From the NCBI RefSeq assembly GCF_027596085.1, contig NC_072451.1, positions 3,090,377 to 3,154,376 of the forward strand: a stretch of 64,000 nt of DNA, written 5' to 3'. Positions 1 to 10,446 of the stretch are shown here, in pieces (position 1 is the first letter of the stretch; every line of letters starts with the position of its first letter). The translations under genes were made by a program, and so were the position numbers. The stretch is from Anoplopoma fimbria (Eukaryota > Chordata > Actinopteri > Perciformes > Anoplopomatidae). Below the pieces are notes generated by a model. That model was not told the origin of the DNA and made no database searches. It saw only the letters and a list, made by a program, of their open reading frames with translations.

Positions 1-400
1 CATGGGGAGTGCCACAGGGAAGCGTCTTGGGTCCCTTTCATCACTTTTTTTTATGTGACAGTGACTTGGATTTGCTTGTGCTTTAATTATATTTTCATAC
101 AGATATGATTTAGGCTGATCTTTAATGCTCCATTATTTTCTGCAATGATTCAAACTCATGATTTTCAGAAAATATGCTCTAAATGACCATTTTCTTATTT
201 TGTACACACATCTTTAATGAGCAATCAGTGTGTAAATACATTGAATGGTGAAAATATGCTGACATGTAATCAAAAACAAGGTTTGATTTAGTTAAAAGCT
301 TAAGTATATATAACTTATAAATCTAAAGTGAGTAACTGAGTAAAATAGGATTTTATAGTCAAAATCAAAACAGAAAACTTATTTAATTTGTACAACTTAC

Positions 401-598
401 CGCCAACACAAGTGCCTGATCCTTAACATTCTTTGGAACCAGGAATTCACATGAGTTACCTTTGTACATACATAAACAGCTGACTGCCACAATTTGATAC
501 AGGTCATAATATGGTTTATAGGTAATTTGCCTGTCAATCTTGTAAAGAGTATGTTGCTCAGGTGATAAGAAATCAAGCTGAATAGATGAGTTATGAGA
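401..598 (-). other. Candidate orphan coding exon (66 codons, unknown protein)
   Basis: On the minus strand a 198-nt open stretch is bounded by a plausible acceptor (TGTCTTTACAG, ending at 599) and a strong donor (GGCG then GTAAGTTG, starting at 400). The reading frame is phase 0 at both ends. The encoded segment includes YKPYYDLYQIVAVSCLCMYK and a CEFLVPKNVKD motif. I do not recognise the family. No neighbouring exon was found in this unit, so it may be a relic of a gene carried along with the duplication. The copy at 6593-6791 has one extra base and is out of frame. It could also be a chance ORF. Confidence 0.35.
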
Positions 599-1266
599 CT
601 GTAAAGACAACTTATTTTTGTTCAATAAAGGACTTTTCCCTTCAGTTTAATGTGACTGGAGTGTTGAACCAAACCAGGTGGAAGCCTTGAAAATAAACAG
701 ATTTTTCCAAACAAGCTTGTTCCATTTACTTCATTTCATTTGCATTTAACTGAGACATGTTCCCATTGTACAACTGCCCCCTCCACTGGCCATTTGATAA
801 CTTTAAAATGTGAATGAAACAGCAGGATGTTTTTAACTCCTTTATTTCCTGTTGGCTATTTTAATCTACTGCAATGCATCATATTCTAAAAACAGAACCT
901 GTTTTCAGCCTTATGAAGACGTATTTCCCAGCTGATCCAAGAGGCTTTTAAAAGAGTTTAATTAGCTAAAGAAGTAGGGGGATTATCTAAACACATAAAG
1001 AAACACTTTATCCTTCAGTTTATCACAAACATTCAACATCAACACATCTGGATATATGTGATTTTACCTGGACAGGAAGGGGATGAAAAAAACATCTGAT
1101 AAGTAACTAAAGCTGTCAGACTAATGTAGTAGAAGAGTAAAAATCAGTACCTCTGAGATGTAGAGGAGTTAAAAGTACAATAAGTACCTCTCAGATGCAG
1201 AGGAGTTAAAAGTACAATAAATAAACATTAACTTTCAAGATATATCAAACAAGATTATTTATTTAT

Positions 1267-1473
1267 TTTTAGATATGCACCACTACATTGCACCAACTTA
1301 ACCAAATGAATGAATTTCCCGCCAAGGCCAAACCTTTCCATGGTATTAAATAAATTAGGCCGCCCCATTCTATTAAAGGCCTTTTTCTGCATCGTCCAAA
1401 ACAACAAGACCTTGCTTTTGATAGGTTTCCGTATGTGGGACAATGTTGAGTAATATCTTCATATTGGTTTGAG
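1267..1473 (-). mobile_element. L1/Tx1-type LINE reverse-transcriptase fragment
   Basis: Minus-strand translation gives a stretch around QKKAFDRMGRPNLF followed by ERFGLGGKFIHLVKL. This matches the DAEKAFDRV-type block of L1-like reverse transcriptases, where the catalytic Asp of motif A lies. Only about 60 codons remain and the frame is broken upstream. A second, near-identical copy lies at 2646-2855, on the other side of the LTR-like insert. Confidence 0.7.
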
Positions 1474-1513
1474 ACAGCGCAGACATCTGAGGGTTTACCC
1501 TTTTTAAGAAACG

Positions 1514-2071
1514 GTGTCAGTCAGGCCTGTTCACTCTTCCTGCACTCTGTCTATTTCCCTCAGTTCACTCCAGCTCACAGCCCAGCCTCGTTTTCTCTCT
1601 CACCACACTTTCCCTCACTCACCTAATCAGCCTTATGCTGTGCACCTGTCCATCACACCCACCTCATCAGTGCAATCACTCTCACCTGAGCACTCTGCCA
1701 CACTCACAGTATAAATGCCACACTCACTCATTCACCCGTTGCCAGATCGTTCTCCGCATTCATGCCAGACCTTCCAGCGTTATCCCCCGGACTGATTTCC
1801 TGTTGCCGACCCCGCTTGTTTGGACTTTTCCGCCTTGCCCCTGCCCCGGTAACTGACTCAGCCTTCCGTCCCTGACCATGAGATTAGCCTCCGCTTCCTC
1901 TGGGTTCTGTCTGCCTGTTTCCCTGACGGCTTGGTACTCTCCCGATAGGAATATCCACCGTGAGTCTTCTCTTGCCTGTTTGCCTGCTGTTTGTTCCGCT
2001 TTGAATAAAGCCCTTGAACTTTACTCTGTCTCCCGGTCGTACTGCATTTGGGTCCACACCACACCCGTGAC
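1514..2071 (+). mobile_element. LTR-like retrotransposon segment (possible solo LTR)
   Basis: The segment begins TGTCAGTC and ends CCGTGACA, so it has TG...CA ends. It contains a TATAAAT box at 1710-1716 and an AATAAA signal at 2004-2009, the order expected for U3-R-U5 of an LTR. It is CT-rich and has no long coding frame. The following TGGCACC (2074 onward) could be a primer-binding site. No pol or integrase sequence follows. The second LTR, if there ever was one, is not visible. It could instead be an unrelated promoter-bearing repeat. Confidence 0.4.
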
Positions 2072-2179
2072 AAATGGCACCATTCTCTAAAATCTCTGAC
2101 GCTCCACTTGCAGCAGCTTTATTGAAAGCGGAAACAGCTGAATGTCTGTTTTCCGCTCTGGGGGGCGAACTGGAGGACA

Positions 2180-2645
2180 ACCAAGCAGACGGGTCAGGAA
2201 GTGCAGACGGCCGGAACGCAGAAGGGTCAGGAGTCGGCCGGAACACCGAAGGGTCAGGAGTCGGCAGGAGAGCCGACGGGTCAGGAGTCGGCAGGAGAGC
2301 CGACGGGTCAGGAGTCAGCCGGAATGCCGACAGGTCAGGAGTCGGCAGGAGCGCCGATGGGTCAGGAGGTGCAGGAGTCGGCCGTAGCGCCGATGGGTCA
2401 GGAGTCGGCCGGAGCGGCGACGGGTCAGGAGTCGGCCGGAGCGCCGACGGGTCAGGAGTCGGCCGGAGCGCCGACGGGTCAGGAGTCGGCCGGAACGCAG
2501 ACGAGTCAGGAGGTGCAGGAGTCGGCCGTAGCGCCGACGGGTCACGAGTCGGCCGGAATGCCGACAGGTCAGGAGTCGGCAGGAGCGCCGAAGGGTCAGG
2601 AGGTGCAGGAGTCGGCCGGAGCGCCGACGGGTCAGGAGGTGCAGG
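2180..2645 (+). repeat. GC-rich 27-bp minisatellite
   Basis: About 17 imperfect units of the type GGGTCAGGAGTCGGCCGGAG... with a period of 27 bp and occasional 9-12 bp GGTGCAGGA spacers. Because 27 is a multiple of three, several frames on both strands stay open and yield low-complexity proteins (for example repeats of GSGVGRSAD). These are best read as a by-product. Interrupted words of the same repeat occur at 8640-8860 and 9070-9110. Confidence 0.9.
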
Positions 2646-2960
2646 AGTTTTTAGATATGCACCATTACATTGCACCAACTTAACCAAATGAATGAATTCC
2701 CCACCAAGGCCAAACCTTTCCATGATACTAAATAAATTAGGCCGCCCCATTCTATCAAAGGCCTTTTTCTGCATCGACCAAAACAACAAGACCTTGCTTT
2801 TGATAGGTTTCCTTATATAGGACAATGTTGAGTAATATCCTCATATTGGTTTGAGACACCCTATTTTTGAATGAAGCCTATTTGGTCATCTTTAGTTATC
2901 AGAGGTATCTATCCCTCAAGCCTTCTTGACAATAGTTTGGAGAATATTCCACATTTGATG
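2646..2960 (-). mobile_element. L1-type LINE reverse-transcriptase fragment, degenerate
   Basis: Read on the minus strand, the segment gives KIFSKLLSRRLEG, a stop, IPLITKDDQIGF and then, after a frameshift, VLVDAEKAFDRMGRPNLF. This is the order of consecutive blocks in L1-type reverse transcriptases. In-frame stops and the frameshift show it is dead. The part 2646-2855 duplicates 1267-1473. Confidence 0.75.
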
Positions 2961-3835
2961 CATCAGATTATTGTGATAAAGGTTGATAATAAATGAAGGA
3001 CATGGGCATCATAAAAAGCGCCACCAATTAGCTTATTTTTGTTGTGTTTCATTTATCTTACTTTGTTCTAATGTATAGATGTTGCTTAATTCACAAAGTT
3101 TGTTATGATTGACTGGTTATTTCTTCATGCAAAATGGATTTTTAGGGGTTTAAGGAAGGCGGGTCATTGTAACAGAATGTCAAGACTACACAAGTGTTAA
3201 AGGAACTGCTGTCATTTCTTGTAAATGCTAATGGGAGGGGTGAACATGGTTTGCTGTTTATAGTTAACAGAGGCAAACATTAATGCTGGATAACTGGATA
3301 TTCAAGCTGTCTAAAAATAAATGAGGACAATAAAGGGCGTGACTCATTACATTCTTTCTCCTCTGTTTTCTTTCTCCCATTGAAGTTTTTGGGGGGAGTT
3401 TTTGTTTATCATGATCAAAGTTCTAAAGATGGAGGATGTTGTGTGCTGTACAGTTTATGATTCATGATTTCGGGCTACATGAATGAAATGTACTTGAATA
3501 GAAAAATGAAGGTGTCTGAACAATCAGAGTCACCCTATCTTTGTGGACATGAAAAAGCATGTTCTTGTTCTATTCATGAAAGCAAGACTGACTTAATACA
3601 AAATATAGGAAAGTTCTCAAAGAGACATTAACCTTCCTGTTAATACTTTCCCATTCAGGCTCAATCTAAAAAACAGAATGTGAGCTTAGCAGGTTAACAC
3701 CTCTAATTTCTGTGTTTTATGGGAGTGGCTTGTTACATGACGTTTTCATATAAAGATGCATCGTTGCAGACATAGTCTCAACTTAATTTCTCTACCTCAC
3801 TACAAAGCAGTACATCTGCACTAAACAATTCAAAC
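2960..3835. other. 5' flank of first GIMAP gene
   Basis: AT-rich unique-looking sequence conserved between unit 1 and unit 2 (9520-10446). It contains no ORF that I would call a gene. It ends in the promoter and 5' untranslated region of the GIMAP gene. Confidence 0.6.
3749..3754 (+). promoter_or_regulatory. TATA box of GIMAP copy 1
   Basis: TATAAA lies 82 bp before the start codon, within a block preserved in unit 2 (10360-10365). The context is TTTTCATATAAAGATGCATC. Confidence 0.55.
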
Positions 3836-5403
3836 ATGGGAGTCCTAATCAACAAATACAGTAAGTCAATATCAACATGTATTTATAATATTTTTTATCT
3901 ATTGATGATAAGTAACATTGTTTTTTTTCGTCTATAATATGACGATCAAAGCTTAATTTGTAACTTTTAGTAGTCTTTTGTGTGCTCAATTTTTAGTCTG
4001 CATTTATCAACAGTTTATCAGTATGTTTGTTTCATTGTATCTTTAATTGTGCTTCAATATATCATTTAACTAAATAATCTCTTCTTTGAGGATCTCCATG
4101 TTTTCAGCCCCACTATGGGGTGAAAGAGCAGTTACAGCTTTTTCCAGACCATGTTAAGTTTAGTTTCTTTCTTTCAAAGACTTTTAGGTCCTAAATTCCT
4201 AAATTGAATTTAATGTTAAATTGGAGTTGTTAATAATGAGAGTAGCTTATAGAAGTCAGGTCAGGACATTTCTTATCAAATTAAAATTGACATCAACTGT
4301 TCTGATATTGCTAATTATTTTTTAATGTATGATTATGTCATTTTGAATTTCAGGATTGTATTGTTTAATTTGATGTTGTATGTCACACTGAAGTTGTGAA
4401 GGTGCAGGTGGGAGGGGGTTCAGATGCTGAATCTGACAAGCACACTCGTTGGGTTATTTTTACAGTCATGAAGGGTTCTTTATGGAAGGTCTGCTGTGGA
4501 GCTGCATTGAACAACATTTTATGACGATATAGAGCATTAATTGTTCTCTCAGTTCTTTTGTTTTCAGTCTTTTGGTTTCAACCTACCACAACCTGCGACA
4601 GTATAACCTCGACTACAACAACCTGCGACAGCAGAACCTCGCTCTTAACAACCTACCACAACAATGAGGAGTTCAGGATATTCATGGTTGGGAAGACGGG
4701 AGTTGGGAAGAGCGCCACAGGAAACAGCATTCTGGGAAAACAGATCTTTGAAACAAAGTTCTCCCCTACATCTTTGACTAAAGTCTGTAAAAAGGCCTTT
4801 GGTGAAGTGGACGGGCAAAAGGTTTCTGTTATTGACTCTCCAGGTCTGTTTGACACCAGGACTAATGAAAGCAAAACCTGTGAAGAAATAGTCCGGTGCA
4901 TGTATTATGCTGCTCCTGGACCACATGTCTTCCTGATCATCATCACACTGGGCAGATACACAGAGGAAGAAATGAAAACAGTGCTGAAGATTCAGGAACT
5001 GTTTGGAGAGGGAGCAGACAGATACAGCATGGTTCTCTTTACCCACGGTGATCTGCTCAAAGGGAAACCTATTGAGGAGTTCTTGAATGAAAGCGAAGAC
5101 TTGATGGAACTTGTGGCCAAATGTTACGGCCACTACCACGTCTTCAATAATAAGGAGAAAGATCAGTCGGAGGTCAGAGAGCTGCTCTACAAGATCAGAT
5201 ACATATTGGCGGAGAACGGAGGAAGCCATTACACCACTGAAATGTTCCAGAAGGCAGAGGAGGCGGTTGAAAAGGAAAAACAACGAATCCTTAAAGAGAG
5301 AGAAGAGCAAATGCGCAAACAGGAGGAGGAGCTGAGGAAAAAACTGGAGGAAAAGTTTGAGCAACAAATTAGGGAAGTGAAGGATGAAATGAGAAGATGG
5401 TGA
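3836..5403 (+). CDS. GIMAP/AIG1-family GTPase, copy 1, C-terminally truncated
   Basis: Two exons, 3836-3860 and 4568-5403, joined at a phase-1 GT-AG intron; 286 codons. The start ATGGGAGTC follows a TATA-driven leader. A second acceptor 15 bp upstream (at 4551-4552) would also keep the frame. The protein has a Thr-rich N-terminus (TTTTCDS), the P-loop GKTGVGKS, the switch-II motif DSPG, the AIG1 box around GRYTEEE, and THGD in the G4 position, followed by a Glu/Lys/Arg-rich coiled coil. GIMAPs are membrane-associated GTPases of lymphocytes and, in fish, large immune-related families. Compared with copy 2, a one-base loss near 5388-5392 stops the frame at VKDEMRRW. The homologous C-terminal tail continues out of frame to 5597, so the hydrophobic C-terminal segment is lost. 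It may still encode a soluble GTPase or be an early pseudogene. The subfamily member cannot be assigned. Confidence 0.85.
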
Positions 5404-5597
5404 TTAAGTTATTGCAATCTTTTGAAAGAGAAACTAAAGGGGAACTTGTCAAACTGAGGAAGCTGTTGGAAACTATGGCTAGACGAGAGGCTGAGAATAG
5501 CACTTCATGGTTCCAAAAGGTTTATAATTATATGCATAGTTTATTCCCTAATGAACTTTTGGGGCTTTGTCAGGATGGACTGTTTCATTGGGCCTGA
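5404..5597 (+). pseudogene. Out-of-frame remnant of the GIMAP copy 1 C-terminus
   Basis: An open stretch in another frame, starting just before the premature stop, matches the spacing of the copy 2 tail: a basic/acidic helix (SFERETKGELVKLRKL), then an aromatic and hydrophobic end. It shows that the truncation of copy 1 came from a small indel and not from loss of the sequence. It would be translated only after frameshifting or splicing, neither of which is evident. Confidence 0.6.
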
Positions 5598-5796
5598 ATT
5601 GTAATAATAACATTTACTCAATAAGCGTTTCATTATATACAAGAAATTGCAGATATTTGGGATTTTTTTGCGTGATATTTGTTTTGATGCAGACCTATTG
5701 TTTATGAGCTTGCTGTTGTGCTCCACGACATTGTTTCACACAGAAAGTTTGGAAAATGTATCATTGAAATGTCCCATATTTGACATGAAAAGTATT

Positions 5797-6091
5797 TTAA
5801 AGGTCTAGTGTGCAATTTGGCAACATCTAGGGGTGACGTTACAGATGTCAACCAACTGAGCAGGTAAAAGAATGACTCTATCTAGAGCCAGTGTTTAGTT
5901 TGTCCTTTCCGGGCTACAGTAGAAACATGGCCGCCTGCTCCATATTTAGATATAAACAAGTCATTCTAAAGTGACGAAAACCCAAATATTCTTATTTTCT
6001 GGTGACTACACACTAAAGAAAAAATACTTATTGATATGATATTCCATTTCTTCCAATTGATACCTCTAAATGCTACACACTGGACCTTTAA
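5797..6091. mobile_element. MITE-like element with terminal inverted repeats
   Basis: The left end TTAAAGGTCTAGTGTGCA and the right end, read in reverse complement, TTAAAGGTCCAGTGTGTA, form an imperfect inverted repeat around about 295 bp without coding capacity. A copy lies at the same place in the next unit (12483-12756). A diverged, opposite-orientation relative sharing the GGGCTACAGTAGAAACATGG core lies in MARCHF11 intron 2. The superfamily is not determined. Confidence 0.65.
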
Positions 6092-6592
6092 TGGAGATTA
6101 ATGTACTAATTAAGAGATTTGACTCCATATATGGCATCATTGAGGAATCTGGGAGTAGAGGTTTGAGGTATTTACGTATCTACTGTAAGATACATGGGGA
6201 GTGCCACAGGGAAGCGTCTTGGGTCCCTTTCATCACTTTTTTTTATGTGACAGTGACTTGGATTTGCTTGTGCTTTAATTATATTTTCATACAGATATGA
6301 TTTAGGCTGATCTTTCATGCTCCATTATATTCTGCAATGATTCAAACTCATGATTTTCAGAAAATATGCTCTAAATGACCATTTTCTTATTTTGTACACA
6401 CATCTTTAATGAGCAATCAGTGTGTAAATACATTGAATGGTGAAAATATGCTGACATGTAATCAAAAACAGGGTTTGATTTAGTTAAAAGCTTAAGTATA
6501 TATAACTTATAAATCTAAAGTGAGTAACTCAGTAAAATAGGATTTTATAGTCAAAATCAAAACAGAAAACTTATTTAATTTGTACAACTTAC

Positions 6593-6791
6593 CGCCAACA
6601 CAAGTGCCCGATCCTTAACATTCTTTGGTACCAGGAATTCACATGAGTTACCTTTGTACATACATAAACAGCTGACTGCCACAATTTGATACAGGTCATA
6701 ATATGGTTTATAGGTAATTTGCCTGTCAATCTTGTAAAAAAGTATGTTGCTCAGGTGATAAGAAATCAAGCTGAATAGATGAGTTATGAGA
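6593..6791 (-). pseudogene. Frameshifted copy of the candidate exon at 401-598
   Basis: The same acceptor and donor signals are kept as in unit 1, but the exon is 199 nt. One extra A in the run near 6736-6741 breaks the frame, so this copy cannot encode the same peptide. Confidence 0.4.
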
Positions 6792-7413
6792 CTGTAAAGA
6801 CAACTTATTTTTGTTCAATAAAGGACTTTTCCCTTCAGTTTAATGTGACTGGAGTGTTGAACCAAATCAGGTGGAAGCCTTGAAAATAAACAGTCCAAAC
6901 AAGCTTGTTCCATTTACTTCATTTCATTTGCATTTAACTGAGACATGTTCCCATTGTACAACTGCCCCCTCCACTGGCCATTTGATAACTTTAAAATGTG
7001 AATGAAACAGCAGGATTTTTAACTCCTTTATTTCCTGTTGGCTATTTTAATCTACTGCAATGCATCATATTCTAAAGACAGAACCTGTTTTCAGCCTTAT
7101 GAAGACGTATTTCCCAGCTGATCCAAGAGGCTTTTAAAAGAGTTTAATTAGCTAAAGAAGTAGGGGGGGTTCTAAATACATAAAGAAACACTTTATCCTT
7201 CAGTTTATCACAAACATTCAACATCAACACATCTGGAGATACGTGATTTTACCTGGACAGGAAGAAGATGAAAAACTGTCATCTGAAAAGTAACTAAAGC
7301 TGTCAGACAAATGTAGTAAAAGTACAATAAGTACCTCTAAGATGTAGGGGAGTAAAAAGTACAATAAATACCTATTATTTTAACTTTCAAGATGTATCAA
7401 ACAAGATTATTTA

Positions 7414-7620
7414 TTTCCTTTTAGATATGCACCATTACATTGCACCAACTTAACCAAATGAATGAATTCCCTGCCAAGGCCAAACCTTTCCATGGTACTA
7501 AATAAATTAGGCCGCCCCATTCTATCAAAGGCCTTTTTCTGCATCGACCAAAACAACAAGACCTTGCTTTTGATAGGTTTCCGTATATAGGACAATGTTG
7601 AGTAATATCTCCATATTGGT
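7414..7620 (-). mobile_element. L1-type LINE reverse-transcriptase fragment (unit 2 copy)
   Basis: The minus-strand frame again reads QKKAFDRMGRPNLF and continues with TMERFGLGREFIHLVKL. It corresponds to 1267-1473 of unit 1 and was carried along by the segmental duplication. Confidence 0.7.
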
Positions 7621-7679
7621 TTGAGACAGCGCAGACATCTGAGAGTTTACCCTTTTTAAGAAACGGTGTCAGTCAGGCC

Positions 7680-9490
7680 TGTTCCTCTTCCTAAACTCTG
7701 TCTATTTGAATTCAAACAAAAACTCCAGCTGACAGCCCATCATGGTGAGGATCAAAATCACCAACTTTCCCTAAACTGAACATGAAATCAGTACAATGCT
7801 GTGCACCTGTTTCCATCACACCCACCTCATCAGTGAAAACAAACATCAACTTGTTTTACCTTGCACTCTGCAATTTAACTTTGATGTGACACTCACACTT
7901 TTGTTGTCTTAAAGTATAAATGCCACACTCTGTCATTTCTTGTAAATGCTGATGGGAGGGTGAACAGTGCATTCATGCCAGACCTTCCAGAACTATTTAA
8001 ACTGATTTCCTGATATTGCCTGACTGAAAGTTGTTTGAACAATAACTTTGTGTTGTGTTTGCCCCGGTAACTGACTCAGCTGACATTTAGACCATTTTGA
8101 ATAAAGTTTTAGCCTCCGTCCAATTGTAGAAACATTGGGTTCTTCATCTGTTTCCCATGTTTTGCTGATTGTTCATTCTGTAATTTTAGGAATATCCACC
8201 GTGAGTCTTCTCTTGCCTGTTTAGGTTTTTTGCTGAGTTTTAACTTTTTGAATAAAGTTCTAAGGATGGAGGGTGTTACTATGTCTCCAGTGTGTGATTC
8301 ATGATATTAGGATACATGACTACACCCGTGACAAATGGCACCATTCTCTAAAATCAGAGTCCACTATCTTTGTCACTTTCACATGGGACATTAAGCAAAA
8401 ATTCTGTTCCATTTATTGTGAGGCTGACTTAATACAAAATATGGTTCTGTCACACGGGTTTGGTGTCAATACCCCATTCAGTGCAATCAAAAAACAGAGT
8501 TGAATAAACAGGTTAACACTTCTTGTCCTGATGTCCAAAGTACATTGGAAAGTTCAAGCTGAATGTCTGTTTTACTCTGGGGTTATTTCCATCCCAAATT
8601 ACATGAACTGGAGGACAACAAAATGGAAAGTTTGGTTAGGAAGTGCTCACGGCCTATTGGCATAAACAGAAGGGTCAGGATTTTGTCGGCCGGAACACCG
8701 AAAGTCAGGATGACTGACAGGAGAGCCGAAGGATTCAGGAGTTTGCAACAAAGGAGAGCCATCGTCTCAGGAGAGTCAGCCGGAATGCCGACAGGTCATA
8801 TTTGGATTCCTGGTACAGTAGTTTCAAGCGCCGGGTCAGGTGGTTTAATTGCTCAAAAGCGCCAGGATCGGGGATCATGGGTCCCCTTGAAGTGTAGACC
8901 GGGTACATGAATTCTGTTTATCGCATGCTATTAACTATCACAGAAGCCTTCAGTGATTGGTATATCAACTTAACCAAATAAATGGATTCCCCAACGCCAA
9001 ACCTTTCCATGGTAGGTAAATAAATTAGGCCACTGCATTCTATCAAAGGCCTTTTTCTGCATCGAACAAAATGCCACAGACGAGTTCAGGAGTCGGCAGG
9101 AGCGCCGATAGGTTTCTTAGGAGGACAATGTTGAGTAATTTCCTCATATTGCTTTGAGACGGGTCAGGATTTTTGAATGAAGCCTGTTTAGATATCACCA
9201 TTACATTGCACCAACTTAACCAAATTAATGAATTCCACTATCTACAAGGCTAAACCTTTCCATGATACTAAATAAATTAGGTTTGCCCCATTCTATCAAA
9301 GGCCTTTTTCTGCATCTCGACCAAAACAACAACACCTTGCTTTTGATAGAATTCCTTATATAGGACAATGTTGAGTTTAGGAAAAAAACATCATATTGGT
9401 TTGAAAATCACTAAGTTTTTGAAATGAAACTTAAAACAGGTTTGGTCATCTTTTTATCAGAGTGAAATCTATCCCTGAACACAAACAAAA
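7680..9490. other. Word-by-word mosaic of two unit-1 segments (suspected chimeric consensus)
   Basis: Short blocks (about 10-60 bp) of the unit-1 insert (1500-2870: LTR-like segment, 27-bp minisatellite, L1 piece) alternate in order with short blocks resembling GIMAP 5' flank (about 3000-3700), for example CTGACTTAATACAAAATAT and a GTCATTTCTTGTAAATGCT block. No gene is supported. The LTR-like TATA and AATAAA motifs persist in degraded context. It may be an assembly or polishing artefact between two haplotypes or repeat copies. Confidence 0.6.
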
Positions 9491-10359
9491 AATAGTTTTT
9501 GTTTGAGAATATTCCACATTTGATGCATCAGATTATTGTGATAAACTTTTGTTGATAATAAATGAAGGACATGGGCATCATAAAAAGCGCCACCAATTAG
9601 CTTATTTTTGTTGTGTTTCATTTATCTTACTTTGTTCTAATGTATAGATGTTGTTTAATTCACAAAGTTTATCTGATGTTGTCAAAACCCAGTTTAATTC
9701 ACAAAGTTTGTTATGATTGACTGGTTATTTCTTCATGCAAAATGGATTTTTAGGGGTTTAAGGAAGGCGGGTCATTGTAACAGAATGTCAAGACTACACA
9801 AGTGTTAAAGGAACTGCTGTCATTTCTTGTAAATGCTAATGGGAGGGGTGAACATGGTTTGCTGTTTATAGTTAACAGAGGCAAACATTAATGCTGGATA
9901 ACTGGATATTCAAGCTGTCTAAAAATAAATGAGGACAATAAAGGGCGTGACTCATTACATTCTTTCTCCTCTGTTTTCTTTCTCCCGTTGAAGTTTTTGG
10001 GGGGAGTTTTTGTTTATCATGATCAAAGTTCAAAAGATGGAGGATGTTGTGTGCTGTACAGTTTATGATTCATGATTTTGGACTACATGAATGAAATGTA
10101 CTTGAATAGAAAAATTAAGGTGTCTGAACAATCAGAGTCACCCTATCTTTGTGGACATTAAAGAAAAGGTATGTTCTTGTTCTATTAATTAAAGCAAGAC
10201 TGACTTAATACAAAAGATAAGAAAGTGCTTTAAAACACATTCATTTGCTGTCAATACTTTCCCATTCAGGCTCAATCTATAAAACAGATTGTGACGTAAA
10301 CAGGTTAACTCCTCTAGTGTCTGTGTTTTATGGGAGTGGTTTGTTGCATGAAGTTTTCA

Positions 10360-10365
10360 TATAAA
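10360..10365 (+). promoter_or_regulatory. TATA box of GIMAP copy 2
   Basis: TATAAA lies 82 bp before the copy 2 start codon, in the same context as in copy 1. Confidence 0.55.
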
Positions 10366-10446
10366 GATGCATCGTTGCAGACATAGTCTCAACTTAATTT
10401 CTCTACCTCACTACAAAGCAGCACATCTGCTCTCCACAATTCAAAC

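Noticed and set aside
4645..5367. 240-codon minus-strand ORF opposite GIMAP copy 1 (and its counterpart in copy 2)
   Set aside because: It is the shadow of the GIMAP coding exon, with Leu/Phe-rich content from the reverse complement of Lys/Glu codons.
8563..8910. 115-codon plus-strand ORF in the mosaic segment
   Set aside because: It lies wholly in the interleaved sequence that looks artefactual, and its frame follows minisatellite words.
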